From the NCBI RefSeq assembly GCF_001611795.1, contig NZ_CP015098.1, forward strand, positions 7,192,001 to 7,256,000: a DNA stretch of 64,000 nt, given 5' to 3'. This document shows positions 1 through 7,378 of this stretch, one piece after another. The notes under the pieces are model-generated. The model was not told the DNA's origin. It worked only from the letters and a program-made list of their open reading frames with translations, and made no database searches. The translations under genes were made by a program, and so were the position numbers. Position 1 is the first letter of the stretch, and each line of letters opens with the position of its first letter. Origin of the DNA: Streptomyces qaidamensis (lineage in GTDB: Bacteria; Actinomycetota; Actinomycetes; Streptomycetales; Streptomycetaceae).

Positions 1-498
1 CGGGAGGCACTCGCCCTGCTGCGCGAGCACGGCATCCGCACCGGCGTCGTCACCGACCAGCCGGGCGTCGCCCAGGGGCTGCTCAGCGACGCCGACGTCC
101 GCCGCGTCAACCACCGCGTCGACGAACTCCTCGGCCCCTTCGACGTGTTCGCCGTCTGCCCGCACGGCCCCGACGACGGCTGCCACTGCCGCAGGCCACA
201 GCCCGGCATGCTGCTCTGGGCCGGCGGGCGGATCTGCACCGACCCCGATGAACTCGTCGTCATCGGCTCCACCGCCGCCGGCGCCGAGGCCGCGCGCCGC
301 GCGGGCGCCCACGGCATCCTCGTCCCGAACGGCCGTACCCGTCCCGAGGAGACCGCACAGGCCGACCACATCGCCCCGGACCTGCTCACCGCCGTACGAG
401 CGGTGCTCGACGAACCGCCCCAGGGCCGCGTCCTGGCCGACGAACGCCCCATCCAGAGGGCGTTCACCTCCGGCCCCGAACCGGACGGCCCTCCGTGA
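1..498 (+). CDS. HAD-superfamily GmhB-like protein, 3' part
   Basis: The frame is open from base 1, so only the last 165 residues are visible and the N-terminal nucleophile Asp lies outside the window. Residues 53-66 (CPHGPDDGCHCRRP) match the Cys-x-His...Cys-x-Cys zinc loop of D-glycero-D-manno-heptose-bisphosphate phosphatases. The C-terminal motif that normally reads G-D-x-x-x-D (Mg2+ site) here reads GSTAAGAEA, so both acidic residues are missing. By family it would dephosphorylate a heptose bisphosphate in the cytoplasm. The following same-strand gene is a GT9 heptosyltransferase-like enzyme, which fits a sugar-nucleotide/surface-glycan locus extending to the left. The missing acidic pair suggests altered or lost activity. 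The family call is firm; the activity is uncertain. Confidence 0.8.
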   Translation, partial: REALALLREHGIRTGVVTDQPGVAQGLLSDADVRRVNHRVDELLGPFDVFAVCPHGPDDGCHCRRPQPGMLLWAGGRICTDPDELVVIGSTAAGAEAARRAGAHGILVPNGRTRPEETAQADHIAPDLLTAVRAVLDEPPQGRVLADERPIQRAFTSGPEPDGPP

Positions 499-539
499 CG
501 CCTGCTGCCGCACGCGGCTGTCGCCCGCGCTGACCTGCA

Positions 540-573
540 GCGGCCGCCGGGCAGGCACCCGCCCGGCGGCCGC
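540..573 (+). terminator. Hairpin after the HAD gene
   Basis: A perfect 13-bp GC-rich inverted repeat (540-552 against 561-573) with an 8-nt loop, 42 nt after the HAD stop codon. There is no U tract, as is usual in Streptomyces. Probable transcription terminator. Confidence 0.6.
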
Positions 574-1126
574 CGCGGGGCGGGGCGGTGGTCCGTACTG
601 GCCGGGCAAGGTAACCGTCCCGCATGGTGGCGTGGTCGGCGCCGGCCCGGGCGCGGGGGTGCTGGGTGGCTGCCGACTTCCTGGCCGCAGTCGCGGATCG
701 GGCGGGGCGGTCGTGCGAGGGCGGTGCGGTGCGGGGCCCTGGTGGGCTTTGGGCGGGGCGCAGGCGTGCTGGGTGGTCCCCGATCTGCCCCCGTGGTGTG
801 GATCGGGCGGCTGCCGGTGTCGGCCGGTGCGGGCCGGGGGCCGGGGCGTGGTCGGCGTCGGCCCGGGCGTCCGGGTAGCCGAGCCGTCGGCCCGGGCGTC
901 CGGGTAGCCGTGCCGGGGGCCCGGGCGTCCGGGTAGCCGTGCCGGGGCGGAGCCGCACCCTCACCGCCCCGGACAGAGAGGCGCCTGCCCGGGCCGCCCG
1001 GCGGGTGCCTGGTGATGGCCGGTGCCGCACGAGGTCGTTTCCCGGCCCGGCCGCAGCCGGGCCGTGCTGCACCCGATGGGCGGGCCTGCGGCGGCGGAGG
1101 CCGCGTGCGCGGGGCAGGCTGCTGGC
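574..1126. other. GC-rich spacer without a recognisable gene
   Basis: I see no convincing coding sequence. The open frames here are compositional (Gly, Arg, Pro and Ala runs). The spacer holds degenerate direct repeats, for example GTGGTCGGCGNCGGCCCGGGCG near 631 and again near 848, plus the perfect 29-bp array listed separately. The end presumably carries the promoter of the GT9 gene, but no clear -35/-10 pair stands out. Confidence 0.5.
861..947. repeat. Three 29-bp tandem direct repeats
   Basis: The 20-mer GCCCGGGCGTCCGGGTAGCC occurs at 861, 890 and 919, exactly 29 bp apart. The 9-bp spacers differ slightly (GAGCCGTCG in the first, GTGCCGGGG in the others). The units are too few and contiguous, without unique spacers, so this is not CRISPR. 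Confidence 0.8.
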
Positions 1127-2107
1127 ATGACGACCCCGGACCGGACAGCGCAGCCCGCACGACCCCGCCTCCTCGTCCTGCGCGCCCTCGGGCTCGGGGA
1201 CCTCCTCGCTGGCGTCCCCGCGCTGCGTGCCCTGCGGCGGGCCCATCCGGGGCACGAACTCGTGCTGGCCGCCCCCGCCGAACTCGCGCCGGTCGCGGAG
1301 GCGACGGGGGCCGTGGACCGGCTGCTGCCCGCCTGCGCCCCCGGCCGGGCCGTCCCACGAGCGCTCGACTGGACCGGCCCGCCCCCGGACATCGCCGTCG
1401 ACCTGCACGGCAACGGCCCGCCCAGCCACCGGCTGCTCCTCGGCCTGCGCCCGGGAAAGCTGCTGGCCTTCGCCCATCCGGACCTGCCCGGGATCGACGG
1501 CCCGCCCTGGTACCCGGAGGAGCACGAACGTGACCGCTGGTGCCGGCTGCTGCGGGCGTACGGCATCGACGCCGACCCGGGCGATCTGCTGCTGCCCAGC
1601 CCCAAGACCGCCTCCCCGGCCCCCGGCGGGGTCGTCCTGCACCCCGGCGCCGGGTCACCAGCGCGCTGCTGGCCCGTCGAGAGGTACGCCGCCGTCGCGG
1701 CCGAACTGCGCGGCCGGGGACTGCGGGTCGTGGTCACCGGCGGCCCGGCCGAGGGCGACCTGGTGGCCAGGCTCGCCAAGCAGGCCGGCCTGCCGGACAC
1801 GGACGTGTTCGACGGCGGCCTGCCCTTCGAACGGCTGTCCGCTCTCGTGGCCGACGCCTACGTCGTGATCAGCGGCGACACCGGCATCGCCCACCTCGCG
1901 GTCGCCCACGGCACACGCTCCGTCACCCTGTTCGGCCCGGTCGCGCCGAGCCGCTGGGGCCCGCCGCCCGACCCGCGGCACCGCGCCCTGTGGTACGGCC
2001 CGGAGGGTGACCCGCACGGCGGCCGGCCCGACCCGGCTCTCCTGCGCGTCACCGTCGAGGACGTCGTCAGGGCCGTCGGCGAACTGCCCGGCGCCCTGCG
2101 GGCGTAG
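1127..2107 (+). CDS. Glycosyltransferase family 9 (heptosyltransferase-like)
   Basis: A 326-residue cytoplasmic GT-B glycosyltransferase. The N-terminus (LLVLRALGLGDLL, then ALRALRRAHPG) is the GT9 acceptor-domain signature. HPGAG near residues 170-175 and SGDTGIAHLAVAHGT near 248-262 are the C-terminal nucleotide-sugar-binding motifs of ADP-heptose:LPS heptosyltransferases. ATG at 1127 is chosen because it directly precedes the conserved start; a GTG 105 bp upstream adds unrelated residues. With the GmhB-like gene upstream it suggests transfer of a heptose or similar sugar to a cell-surface acceptor. Substrate and acceptor cannot be read from sequence, and Gram-positive GT9 enzymes do not make LPS. 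It converges on the DUF3040 gene. Confidence 0.85.
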   Translation: MTTPDRTAQPARPRLLVLRALGLGDLLAGVPALRALRRAHPGHELVLAAPAELAPVAEATGAVDRLLPACAPGRAVPRALDWTGPPPDIAVDLHGNGPPSHRLLLGLRPGKLLAFAHPDLPGIDGPPWYPEEHERDRWCRLLRAYGIDADPGDLLLPSPKTASPAPGGVVLHPGAGSPARCWPVERYAAVAAELRGRGLRVVVTGGPAEGDLVARLAKQAGLPDTDVFDGGLPFERLSALVADAYVVISGDTGIAHLAVAHGTRSVTLFGPVAPSRWGPPPDPRHRALWYGPEGDPHGGRPDPALLRVTVEDVVRAVGELPGALRA

Positions 2108-2122
2108 GGGGCAGGGCAGTCC

Positions 2123-2443
2123 TCAGCCGTCGCAGCACCGGCACATCAGCCGGAACGCGGCGAACATCGTCAGGGGCCACAGTGCGGCGAACGCCCAGAT
2201 CACGCCCGGCTCGGAGGTGACGATCCCGGCCACCATCAGCCCGACCGACACCGCGAGCAGGATCATCACGGTCCGGACGCGGGGGCGGTAGGAGGCCAGT
2301 CGGGCCAGGAGATGGGCGAGGTCGGGGCAGCGGCTCACGCGGTGGCTGCGCAGCTTGCGGTCGAGGCGCCGGTCGCGGCGCAGAGCGCGTTCCATCTCGT
2401 CGAGGATGCGCTGCTCGTTCTCGGGAAGTCGGCCGATGGACAC
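2123..2443 (-). CDS. DUF3040 membrane protein
   Basis: A 106-residue protein with the typical DUF3040 layout: a charged N-terminal helix (LPENEQRILDEMERALRRD, residues 6-24), a basic linker, then two transmembrane helices (about 58-77 and 80-98) and a short Cys-containing tail (MCRCCDG). The GTG start is preceded by a very strong ribosome-binding site (GGAAGGAGAGAGC). Function is unknown across the family, which is widespread in actinomycetes. It is convergent with the GT9 gene, with only 15 bp between the stops. Confidence 0.8.
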   Translation of the reverse strand: MSIGRLPENEQRILDEMERALRRDRRLDRKLRSHRVSRCPDLAHLLARLASYRPRVRTVMILLAVSVGLMVAGIVTSEPGVIWAFAALWPLTMFAAFRLMCRCCDG

Positions 2444-2548
2444 GCTCTCTCCTTCCGGGCGGCCGGACCGTCTCTCCTCCCGGGGGGACGTGCGGCGGGG
2501 GAAGTACAGCGGGGGACGTACCAGCGGGTGCCCCGTGGCGGCCTCCGG

Positions 2549-3475
2549 CTAACCGGGCACCGGCCGCCCCAGCGCCTCGACGAGCCGGTCCGCGCTGTCG
2601 GGCACGGAGCCCTCGCGGAATCCGTCGCGGATCTGCCGCGCGGTCACCCGGCCGCCGGTCAGGCACCAGTCCCACCAGCGGTCCAACTGCCGCACGTCCA
2701 GCCGTTCGGCGGGCACCAGCGCGGGCCAGCCGCAGGCACGGGCCTGCGCGGTCAGCTTGGCGCCGCCCGCGACCGGGTCGACGGCCAGCACCGGCGTCCC
2801 GACCCGCAGAGCGATCACCAGCCCGTGCAGCCGGTCGGTGACGACGAGGTCCAGCCGGGCCAGTACGGACTGCAGCTGGGCGGGCGTCGCGCTCAGATGC
2901 CAGTCGTGCGTGTCCAGCCGGGTCTCCAGCTCCAGCCGTCCGCAGTCCTTGGACGCCAGCCAGCGCGTGACCTCTTCGGCGACCTGCCCGTGCCGCCGCA
3001 GCTGCCCGTACTCGTGCTGCCCGTGCGCGAGGATCACCCCGACGACGGGCCGCGCGGGCACGTCAGGGGCGCGGGCCGCGAGGTCCTCCACCGGCTCACT
3101 GTCCGGCCCGTCCCGGGGCAGCACCCGGTGGAAGCCGGTCACGGCCGCGCTGCCGGGGTCGATCACCGAGGTGCCCACGGCGATCCGCACGCAGTGGGCG
3201 AAGCGCCGGTGCAGCTCCTCCACCTGCGGTCCGTGCAGCGGGCCGCACACGAACACGAGGTGGGTGTAGTCCTCGGGCCACAGCCGGTCCAGATGCAGTG
3301 CCTCCGGACGGAAGCGCGGACTCCAGGCGACGTCGTAGGGGATACCCGTCCCCAGAAGCACGTCCTCCACCCGGCGCAGGGCCAGCACGTCCCCGGCGGT
3401 CGCCTCCCTGTCCCGGAAGCTGAACCAGCCGGTGAGCAGCACCCTGCGCGGTCGCTTGCCCTGTTGTGTCTGCAC
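2549..3475 (-). CDS. Polysaccharide pyruvyl transferase family protein
   Basis: A GT-B-fold protein of about 308 residues. RVLLTGWFSF at the N-terminus and VVTDRLHGLVIALRVGTPVL followed by D-P-V-A-G-G-A-K-L near residues 215-240 are signatures of the polysaccharide pyruvyl transferase family, which adds ketal pyruvate to exopolysaccharide sugars using phosphoenolpyruvate. The start is uncertain: GTG at 3475 gives the family-like N-terminus, a TTG at 3502 would add 9 residues, and an ATG at 3507 is out of frame. It lies in a region rich in carbohydrate genes (GT9, GH43). Many family members have diverged, so the acceptor and even the pyruvyl donor are not established. Confidence 0.75.
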   Translation of the reverse strand: MQTQQGKRPRRVLLTGWFSFRDREATAGDVLALRRVEDVLLGTGIPYDVAWSPRFRPEALHLDRLWPEDYTHLVFVCGPLHGPQVEELHRRFAHCVRIAVGTSVIDPGSAAVTGFHRVLPRDGPDSEPVEDLAARAPDVPARPVVGVILAHGQHEYGQLRRHGQVAEEVTRWLASKDCGRLELETRLDTHDWHLSATPAQLQSVLARLDLVVTDRLHGLVIALRVGTPVLAVDPVAGGAKLTAQARACGWPALVPAERLDVRQLDRWWDWCLTGGRVTARQIRDGFREGSVPDSADRLVEALGRPVPG

Positions 3476-3536
3476 AGGCCCTGAGTGCCCGCCTCTCGGC
3501 AAGACATTCAGGGCATTACGCGCATTTACCGTGCCG

Positions 3537-4979
3537 TCACTGGGCGTAGAAGGTGGCGTCCGCCCGGTCGGTGGCGGTGCTCACCGCCTGCACGTTCAGC
3601 AGGTACTCCCAGTGGCGGACGTATCGCCCCGGGTAGTTGTACGACTCGTACGACACGCCCGCCGGGTCCGCGAGCCCGGCACGCTGCCGGAAGGTCGCGT
3701 CGGACGCGAACTGCGCACTGCCGTCGTTCTTGCGCAGCCACACCTCGAAGTTCTCGTGCCGCAGGTAGTAGCCGGGGAAGTTGGCCGACTCCAGCGAGAC
3801 CGTGCCGCTGCCGGCGAGGCCCGGCACGACGCGGAACTGCGAGTCGGCGAGCTTGGTGACGTTCGCCTCGATCCGGGCCCGGTAGTCGTAGTGCCGGACG
3901 AAGCGGTCCGGGAAGTTGTACGAGGAGAAGCGCTGCGGGGTGACGCCGTCGGCCACCGGGATGCCGAAGTTCGGGGTGCCGTCGGCGTTCCAGTAGACCT
4001 TCTGGACGCGGGTGCGGCGGTTGGGGTCGTTGAGGGGGTCGCCGCTGATGTCCTTGTAGTTGCGGTCGTGGTAGACGAGGATGTCGCTCTTTCCGTCCTC
4101 GGAGACCGTGAAGGAGTTGTGGCCCGGGCCGTACTGGCTGGTCGCGGCGCTGCTGGCGAACACCGGGGTGGGGCTCTTGCTCCAGGACGCCTGGCTGAGC
4201 AGGTTCGCCCCGGCGGAGGCGGTGAGCATGCCCAGGCAGTAGTTGGCGTCGGTGGCGCTCGCGGAGTACGTCATGAACACCTTGCCGCCCCGCTGGATCA
4301 CGGCCGGGCCCTCGTTGACCTTGTAGCCGACGGTCTCCCAGGAGTAGGTGGGCCGCGACAGCATCACCGGAGTGCCGGTGATCGTCCAGGGGTTGGCCAT
4401 CTTCGCGAGGTAGACGTCGGTGTTGTTGTTCACCGACGGGTCGCGCTGCGCCCAGGCCAGGTAGCGCACGCCGTTCACGACGAAGGTGGTGGCGTCCAGG
4501 GAGAAGCTCTCCCACTGGGTCCTGATCTGACCCTTCTCGGTCCAGGTGGCGGTGAGCGGGTTGGTGCCGGTGCCCTCCAGGACGTACATCCGGATCGCCC
4601 ACACGTCGTTGGTGGCGCCCGCCGCGAAGTACACGTACCACTTGCCGTCGATGAAGTGGATCTCCGGCGCCCAGATGTGGGCGCCCATCACGCCGCTGGC
4701 GTGCTTCGTCCAGATGGTCGTCTCGGGTGCCGTCTTCAGGCCCTGGATGGTGGTCGCCCGACGCAGCACGATGCGGTCGTACTCGGGGACGGTCGCGGTG
4801 AAGTAGTAGTAGCCGTCGGTGTGTTTGAAGATGTGGGGGTCGGCCCGCTTCTCCGCGATCGGGTTCGTGTAGGTGACGGCGGGGGAGTCGGGCACGGCCG
4901 CCCGGGCGGGCGCCGACGCCAGGCAGGTCGCGAAGGCCATCAGGGCGGCCAGGAGCAGCCGTACGGCTATGCGTCTCAA
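3537..4979 (-). CDS. Secreted GH43 arabinofuranosidase with AbfB-type domain
   Basis: A 480-residue exported glycoside hydrolase. I place the start at TTG 4979, because it is preceded by GGAG with a 7-nt gap and gives a textbook signal peptide (MRRIAVRLLLAALMAF...SAPARA, residues 1-27); an upstream in-frame start adds 27 residues of non-signal sequence. The GH43 five-blade propeller covers about 30-340, with catalytic-base Asp in RADPHIF and likely acid Glu in KVNEGPAV. The C-terminal 140 residues carry three SxNFPGYYLRH-like repeats (YNFPDRFVRH, ANFPGYYLRH, YNYPGRYVRH), the beta-trefoil signature of AbfB/CBM42 arabinose-binding domains. It should release arabinose from extracellular arabinan or arabinoxylan. 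Monocistronic; a palindrome lies upstream. Confidence 0.88.
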   Translation of the reverse strand: MRRIAVRLLLAALMAFATCLASAPARAAVPDSPAVTYTNPIAEKRADPHIFKHTDGYYYFTATVPEYDRIVLRRATTIQGLKTAPETTIWTKHASGVMGAHIWAPEIHFIDGKWYVYFAAGATNDVWAIRMYVLEGTGTNPLTATWTEKGQIRTQWESFSLDATTFVVNGVRYLAWAQRDPSVNNNTDVYLAKMANPWTITGTPVMLSRPTYSWETVGYKVNEGPAVIQRGGKVFMTYSASATDANYCLGMLTASAGANLLSQASWSKSPTPVFASSAATSQYGPGHNSFTVSEDGKSDILVYHDRNYKDISGDPLNDPNRRTRVQKVYWNADGTPNFGIPVADGVTPQRFSSYNFPDRFVRHYDYRARIEANVTKLADSQFRVVPGLAGSGTVSLESANFPGYYLRHENFEVWLRKNDGSAQFASDATFRQRAGLADPAGVSYESYNYPGRYVRHWEYLLNVQAVSTATDRADATFYAQ

Positions 4980-5034
4980 GGGGGTTCTCCAGCGGGTGAT
5001 CGGGATGGGGGCGAGCCGCCTCTGTGCGTAATTT

Positions 5035-5047
5035 CGAACATGGTTCG
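5035..5047. promoter_or_regulatory. 13-bp palindrome upstream of the GH43 gene
   Basis: CGAACATGGTTCG is a perfect inverted repeat with a 3-nt centre, 56 nt upstream of the GH43 start in the 180-bp gap before the next minus-strand gene. Possible operator of a carbohydrate regulator. The GAAC-N3-GTTC spacing is one base shorter than the actinobacterial LexA box. Confidence 0.4.
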
Positions 5048-5159
5048 TGAATTCGGCCAAGAAGTGGTCAGAAGATAAGGGCGGCTCTCACCGTCGTCAA
5101 CGGTTCGCGCAGGTGTGACGCACGAGGACGCCGAACGGCCCGGCCCCGGGGCGACCGGG

Positions 5160-5972
5160 TCAGCCGGTGAAGCGTGCCGTTCCCGTGAGGATGCGTACGT
5201 CGAGGTCGGTGACCCCGGCCGCGGCGATCCGGGTGGTGAACTCGGCGCGCACCCGCTCCACGGCGGCCGGTGAGAGCCCGGTGAGCATCCCGCGCGTGCC
5301 GCTGCCGGTGGCGAGGACCCAGGCCGTGTCCGGGGACAGCGGAGTGTCGAACCGCCGCCGGACGACCCGGGGCACGCTGCCGCCGAGGTCCTGGAGCCAG
5401 GCCGCGAGGGTGTCCGCGGTGTCGATCCGGGCGAGTTGGTCCCGCTGCGGCGGGCGGGGGAGGTCGCGTTCCGTCAGGACGGCCTCCCGGAGCGCCGACT
5501 GCCAGCCGTCGAGCGCGCCCTTCTCCCAGACCGTCACGACGAACCGGCCACCGGGACGCACCTTCCGGGTCAGGGCCGCGGCGTCCCGGTCCATGTCCGG
5601 GAAGAAGAACACACCGAGGGCACACTGCACGAGGTCGTAGCCGTCGCCGGTCACGGGCCACGAGGTGACGTCGTGACAATGGAAGCGGAGGTTGTCCAGG
5701 CCTTCCTCCCGCGCACGGCGCTCGCCGATCGACAGCAGCCCGGCCGCGAGGTCCACGGCGTCCACCCGCCCTGCCGCACCCACGGCCCGCGCGGCCGGCA
5801 GCGCCGACGCCCCCGCCCCGCAGCAGGCGTCCAGCACCGACTCGCCGGCGGCCGGAGCGGCCACTTCGGCGGTGGCGGCCCCCACCGGGTCCCACAGAGC
5901 CCCGGACCAGCGGTGGAACTCCTCCGCTCCCGCGCTGAAGACGTCTCCGACGGTGTTCGCCCCGGTGGTCAT
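5160..5972 (-). CDS. Class I SAM-dependent methyltransferase
   Basis: A 270-residue UbiE/Methyltransf_25-type enzyme. Motif I is SVLDACCGAGA (residues 45-55), followed by VDAVDLAAGLL (acidic loop binding the SAM ribose) and YDLVQCALGVFFFPD (motif IV). VRPGGRFVVTVW is motif VI. ATG 5972 is preceded by a GAGGGGG ribosome-binding site and agrees with family length; an upstream in-frame start adds 68 unrelated residues. A TAGACT box about 27 nt before the ATG may be its -10 element. The methyl acceptor cannot be inferred, and neighbours on both sides belong to different processes. Confidence 0.8.
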   Translation of the reverse strand: MTTGANTVGDVFSAGAEEFHRWSGALWDPVGAATAEVAAPAAGESVLDACCGAGASALPAARAVGAAGRVDAVDLAAGLLSIGERRAREEGLDNLRFHCHDVTSWPVTGDGYDLVQCALGVFFFPDMDRDAAALTRKVRPGGRFVVTVWEKGALDGWQSALREAVLTERDLPRPPQRDQLARIDTADTLAAWLQDLGGSVPRVVRRRFDTPLSPDTAWVLATGSGTRGMLTGLSPAAVERVRAEFTTRIAAAGVTDLDVRILTGTARFTG

Positions 5973-6036
5973 ACGGCAGCCCCCTCGTGTCGGGCCGAGT
6001 CTAGGCGTGGCTCCGTAGAGGCACCGCGATTTTCCC

Positions 6037-7092
6037 TCAGTCCGGCGGCAGTTGAGGCTCCGCCCGCGGGGCGGGAGGCGGAGCCGTGGTGGTCCGGGGG
6101 ATGACATGGGTCGGCAGCACGAGGTGCCGCTCACGCTCCGCGCCCGGGTCGTCGATGAGGGACAGTGCCAGTTCACCGGCCTCCTGCCCGATCCGCGACG
6201 GCGACTGGGCCACCGTGGTCAGATCGAACCACTGCGCGACCGGCTGGTCGTCGAAGCCGACGACCGACATCTGCCCGGGCACCTCGATCCGTGTCGCCCG
6301 CAGCGTCCAGATCACGGCGACGGCCACCTCGTCCTGCTCGGCGAAGACCGCGGTGGGCGGCTCCCGCAGCCCGAGCAGCCGGCCGACCGCCTCGGCCGCC
6401 CCCCGCTTGTCGCCCGCCGGGGTGGCGACCACCAGATCGTCGTCGAGGGGCAGGCCGGCCTCGGCCAGCGCCTGCCGGTACCCGACCAGCCGCTCCTGCG
6501 AACTGAAGGAGAACCCGCAGGCGCCCTCGGTCCGCACGTAGGCGATCCGGCGGTGGCCCAGGTTCAGCAGATGCCGGGTGCCGTGCAGGGCACCCGCCAC
6601 GTCGTCGACGTACACGCTGGGGCGTCCGTCGACGTGCTGGCTGACGTAGACGACCGGCATGGCGAGGTCGTCCAGCCGGGCCGTCTCCTCGTCGGTGAGG
6701 TCGAAGGAGAACACCAGCAGCGCGTCCGCGTTGCGCCGGGCCGGGAGATGTTCGAAGAACGCGGTGCGTTCGGCCATGCCGGGGATCACATACACCGTCA
6801 GTTCCATGCCGGCCGCCCGCAGGACGCGCGCGAGGCCCGACAGGGCCGTGCCCATGAACCACGAGCTGAGGGTGGGCACCAGCACCGCCACGTTGCGGGT
6901 CCGGCCCGTCACCAGGCTCGCGGCATGGCGCGAGACCGCGAAGTCCAGCTCCCGGGCGGCCTGTTCGACCCGGGCGCGGACCTCGGGGGAGACGGTGGAC
7001 AGGCCGCGCAGGGTGCGCGAGACGGTGGAGGTGGACACCCCGGCCCGTTCCGCGACGTCAGCCATCGTGGGGTGCCGCTGACCTGGTGGCAT
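6037..7092 (-). CDS. LacI-family transcriptional repressor of the alpha-glucoside operon
   Basis: A 351-residue repressor. Residues 10-28 (MADVAERAGVSTSTVSRTL) form the LacI helix-turn-helix, followed by the hinge helix (SRHAASLVTGRTRNVAVLVP) and a periplasmic-binding-protein-like sugar sensor with the usual VVGFDDQP motif near residue 290. ATG 7092 is preferred over the GTG 30 nt upstream because it starts just before the HTH and sits 7 nt behind a TAGCGT -10 box, as expected for a leaderless transcript. It is divergent from a sugar ABC transporter operon whose promoter carries a LacI-type half-palindrome, so it very probably represses that operon until an alpha-glucoside is present. Similar in layout to malR and its paralogues in Streptomyces. 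Confidence 0.88.
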   Translation of the reverse strand: MPPGQRHPTMADVAERAGVSTSTVSRTLRGLSTVSPEVRARVEQAARELDFAVSRHAASLVTGRTRNVAVLVPTLSSWFMGTALSGLARVLRAAGMELTVYVIPGMAERTAFFEHLPARRNADALLVFSFDLTDEETARLDDLAMPVVYVSQHVDGRPSVYVDDVAGALHGTRHLLNLGHRRIAYVRTEGACGFSFSSQERLVGYRQALAEAGLPLDDDLVVATPAGDKRGAAEAVGRLLGLREPPTAVFAEQDEVAVAVIWTLRATRIEVPGQMSVVGFDDQPVAQWFDLTTVAQSPSRIGQEAGELALSLIDDPGAERERHLVLPTHVIPRTTTAPPPAPRAEPQLPPD

Positions 7093-7186
7093 GCGCCGAA
7101 CGCTAGCACGCCGACACCGCACCCGGCGGCTGCAGTTGGCAGCGCTGTCTCACCGGATTCTTGCCTTCTTACGACGTTGGTCCGCA

Positions 7187-7216
7187 TTGACTTCTCGATG
7201 GTTGCGCTTCTAGCGT
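7187..7216 (+). promoter_or_regulatory. Promoter of the sugar ABC transporter operon
   Basis: TTGACT (7187-7192), an 18-bp spacer and TAGCGT (7211-7216) match a housekeeping actinobacterial promoter. It faces the solute-binding-protein gene, whose start is at 7379, giving a leader of about 155 nt. Confidence 0.6.
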
Positions 7217-7228
7217 GCAAACGTTGTC
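7217..7228. promoter_or_regulatory. Candidate LacI-family operator
   Basis: GCAAACGTTGTC, with the AACGTT core at 7220-7225, resembles the GCAAACGTTTGC-type site of LacI-family repressors. It abuts the -10 box and covers the expected transcription start, a position where the divergent repressor would block initiation. Confidence 0.5.
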
Positions 7229-7378
7229 TCGACAGGTTCGAAGTCGCCCCGGAGGGCCGCCTCACACCAGCTGTGAACTGCTGTTTTTAGCAGTGCAATG
7301 CCGTGGCAACGCAATCTCATGACCAAAGCCATTCCGGGGGAACAGACACGACTTCGGTTCGTCAGACCAGGAGCGACA

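Noticed and set aside
861..947. CRISPR array
   Set aside because: Units are contiguous 29-bp repeats without unique spacers, only three copies, and no cas genes are present.
5035..5047. SOS (LexA) box
   Set aside because: GAAC-N3-GTTC has one base fewer than the GAAC-N4-GTTC actinobacterial consensus, and the downstream gene is a secreted glycosidase.
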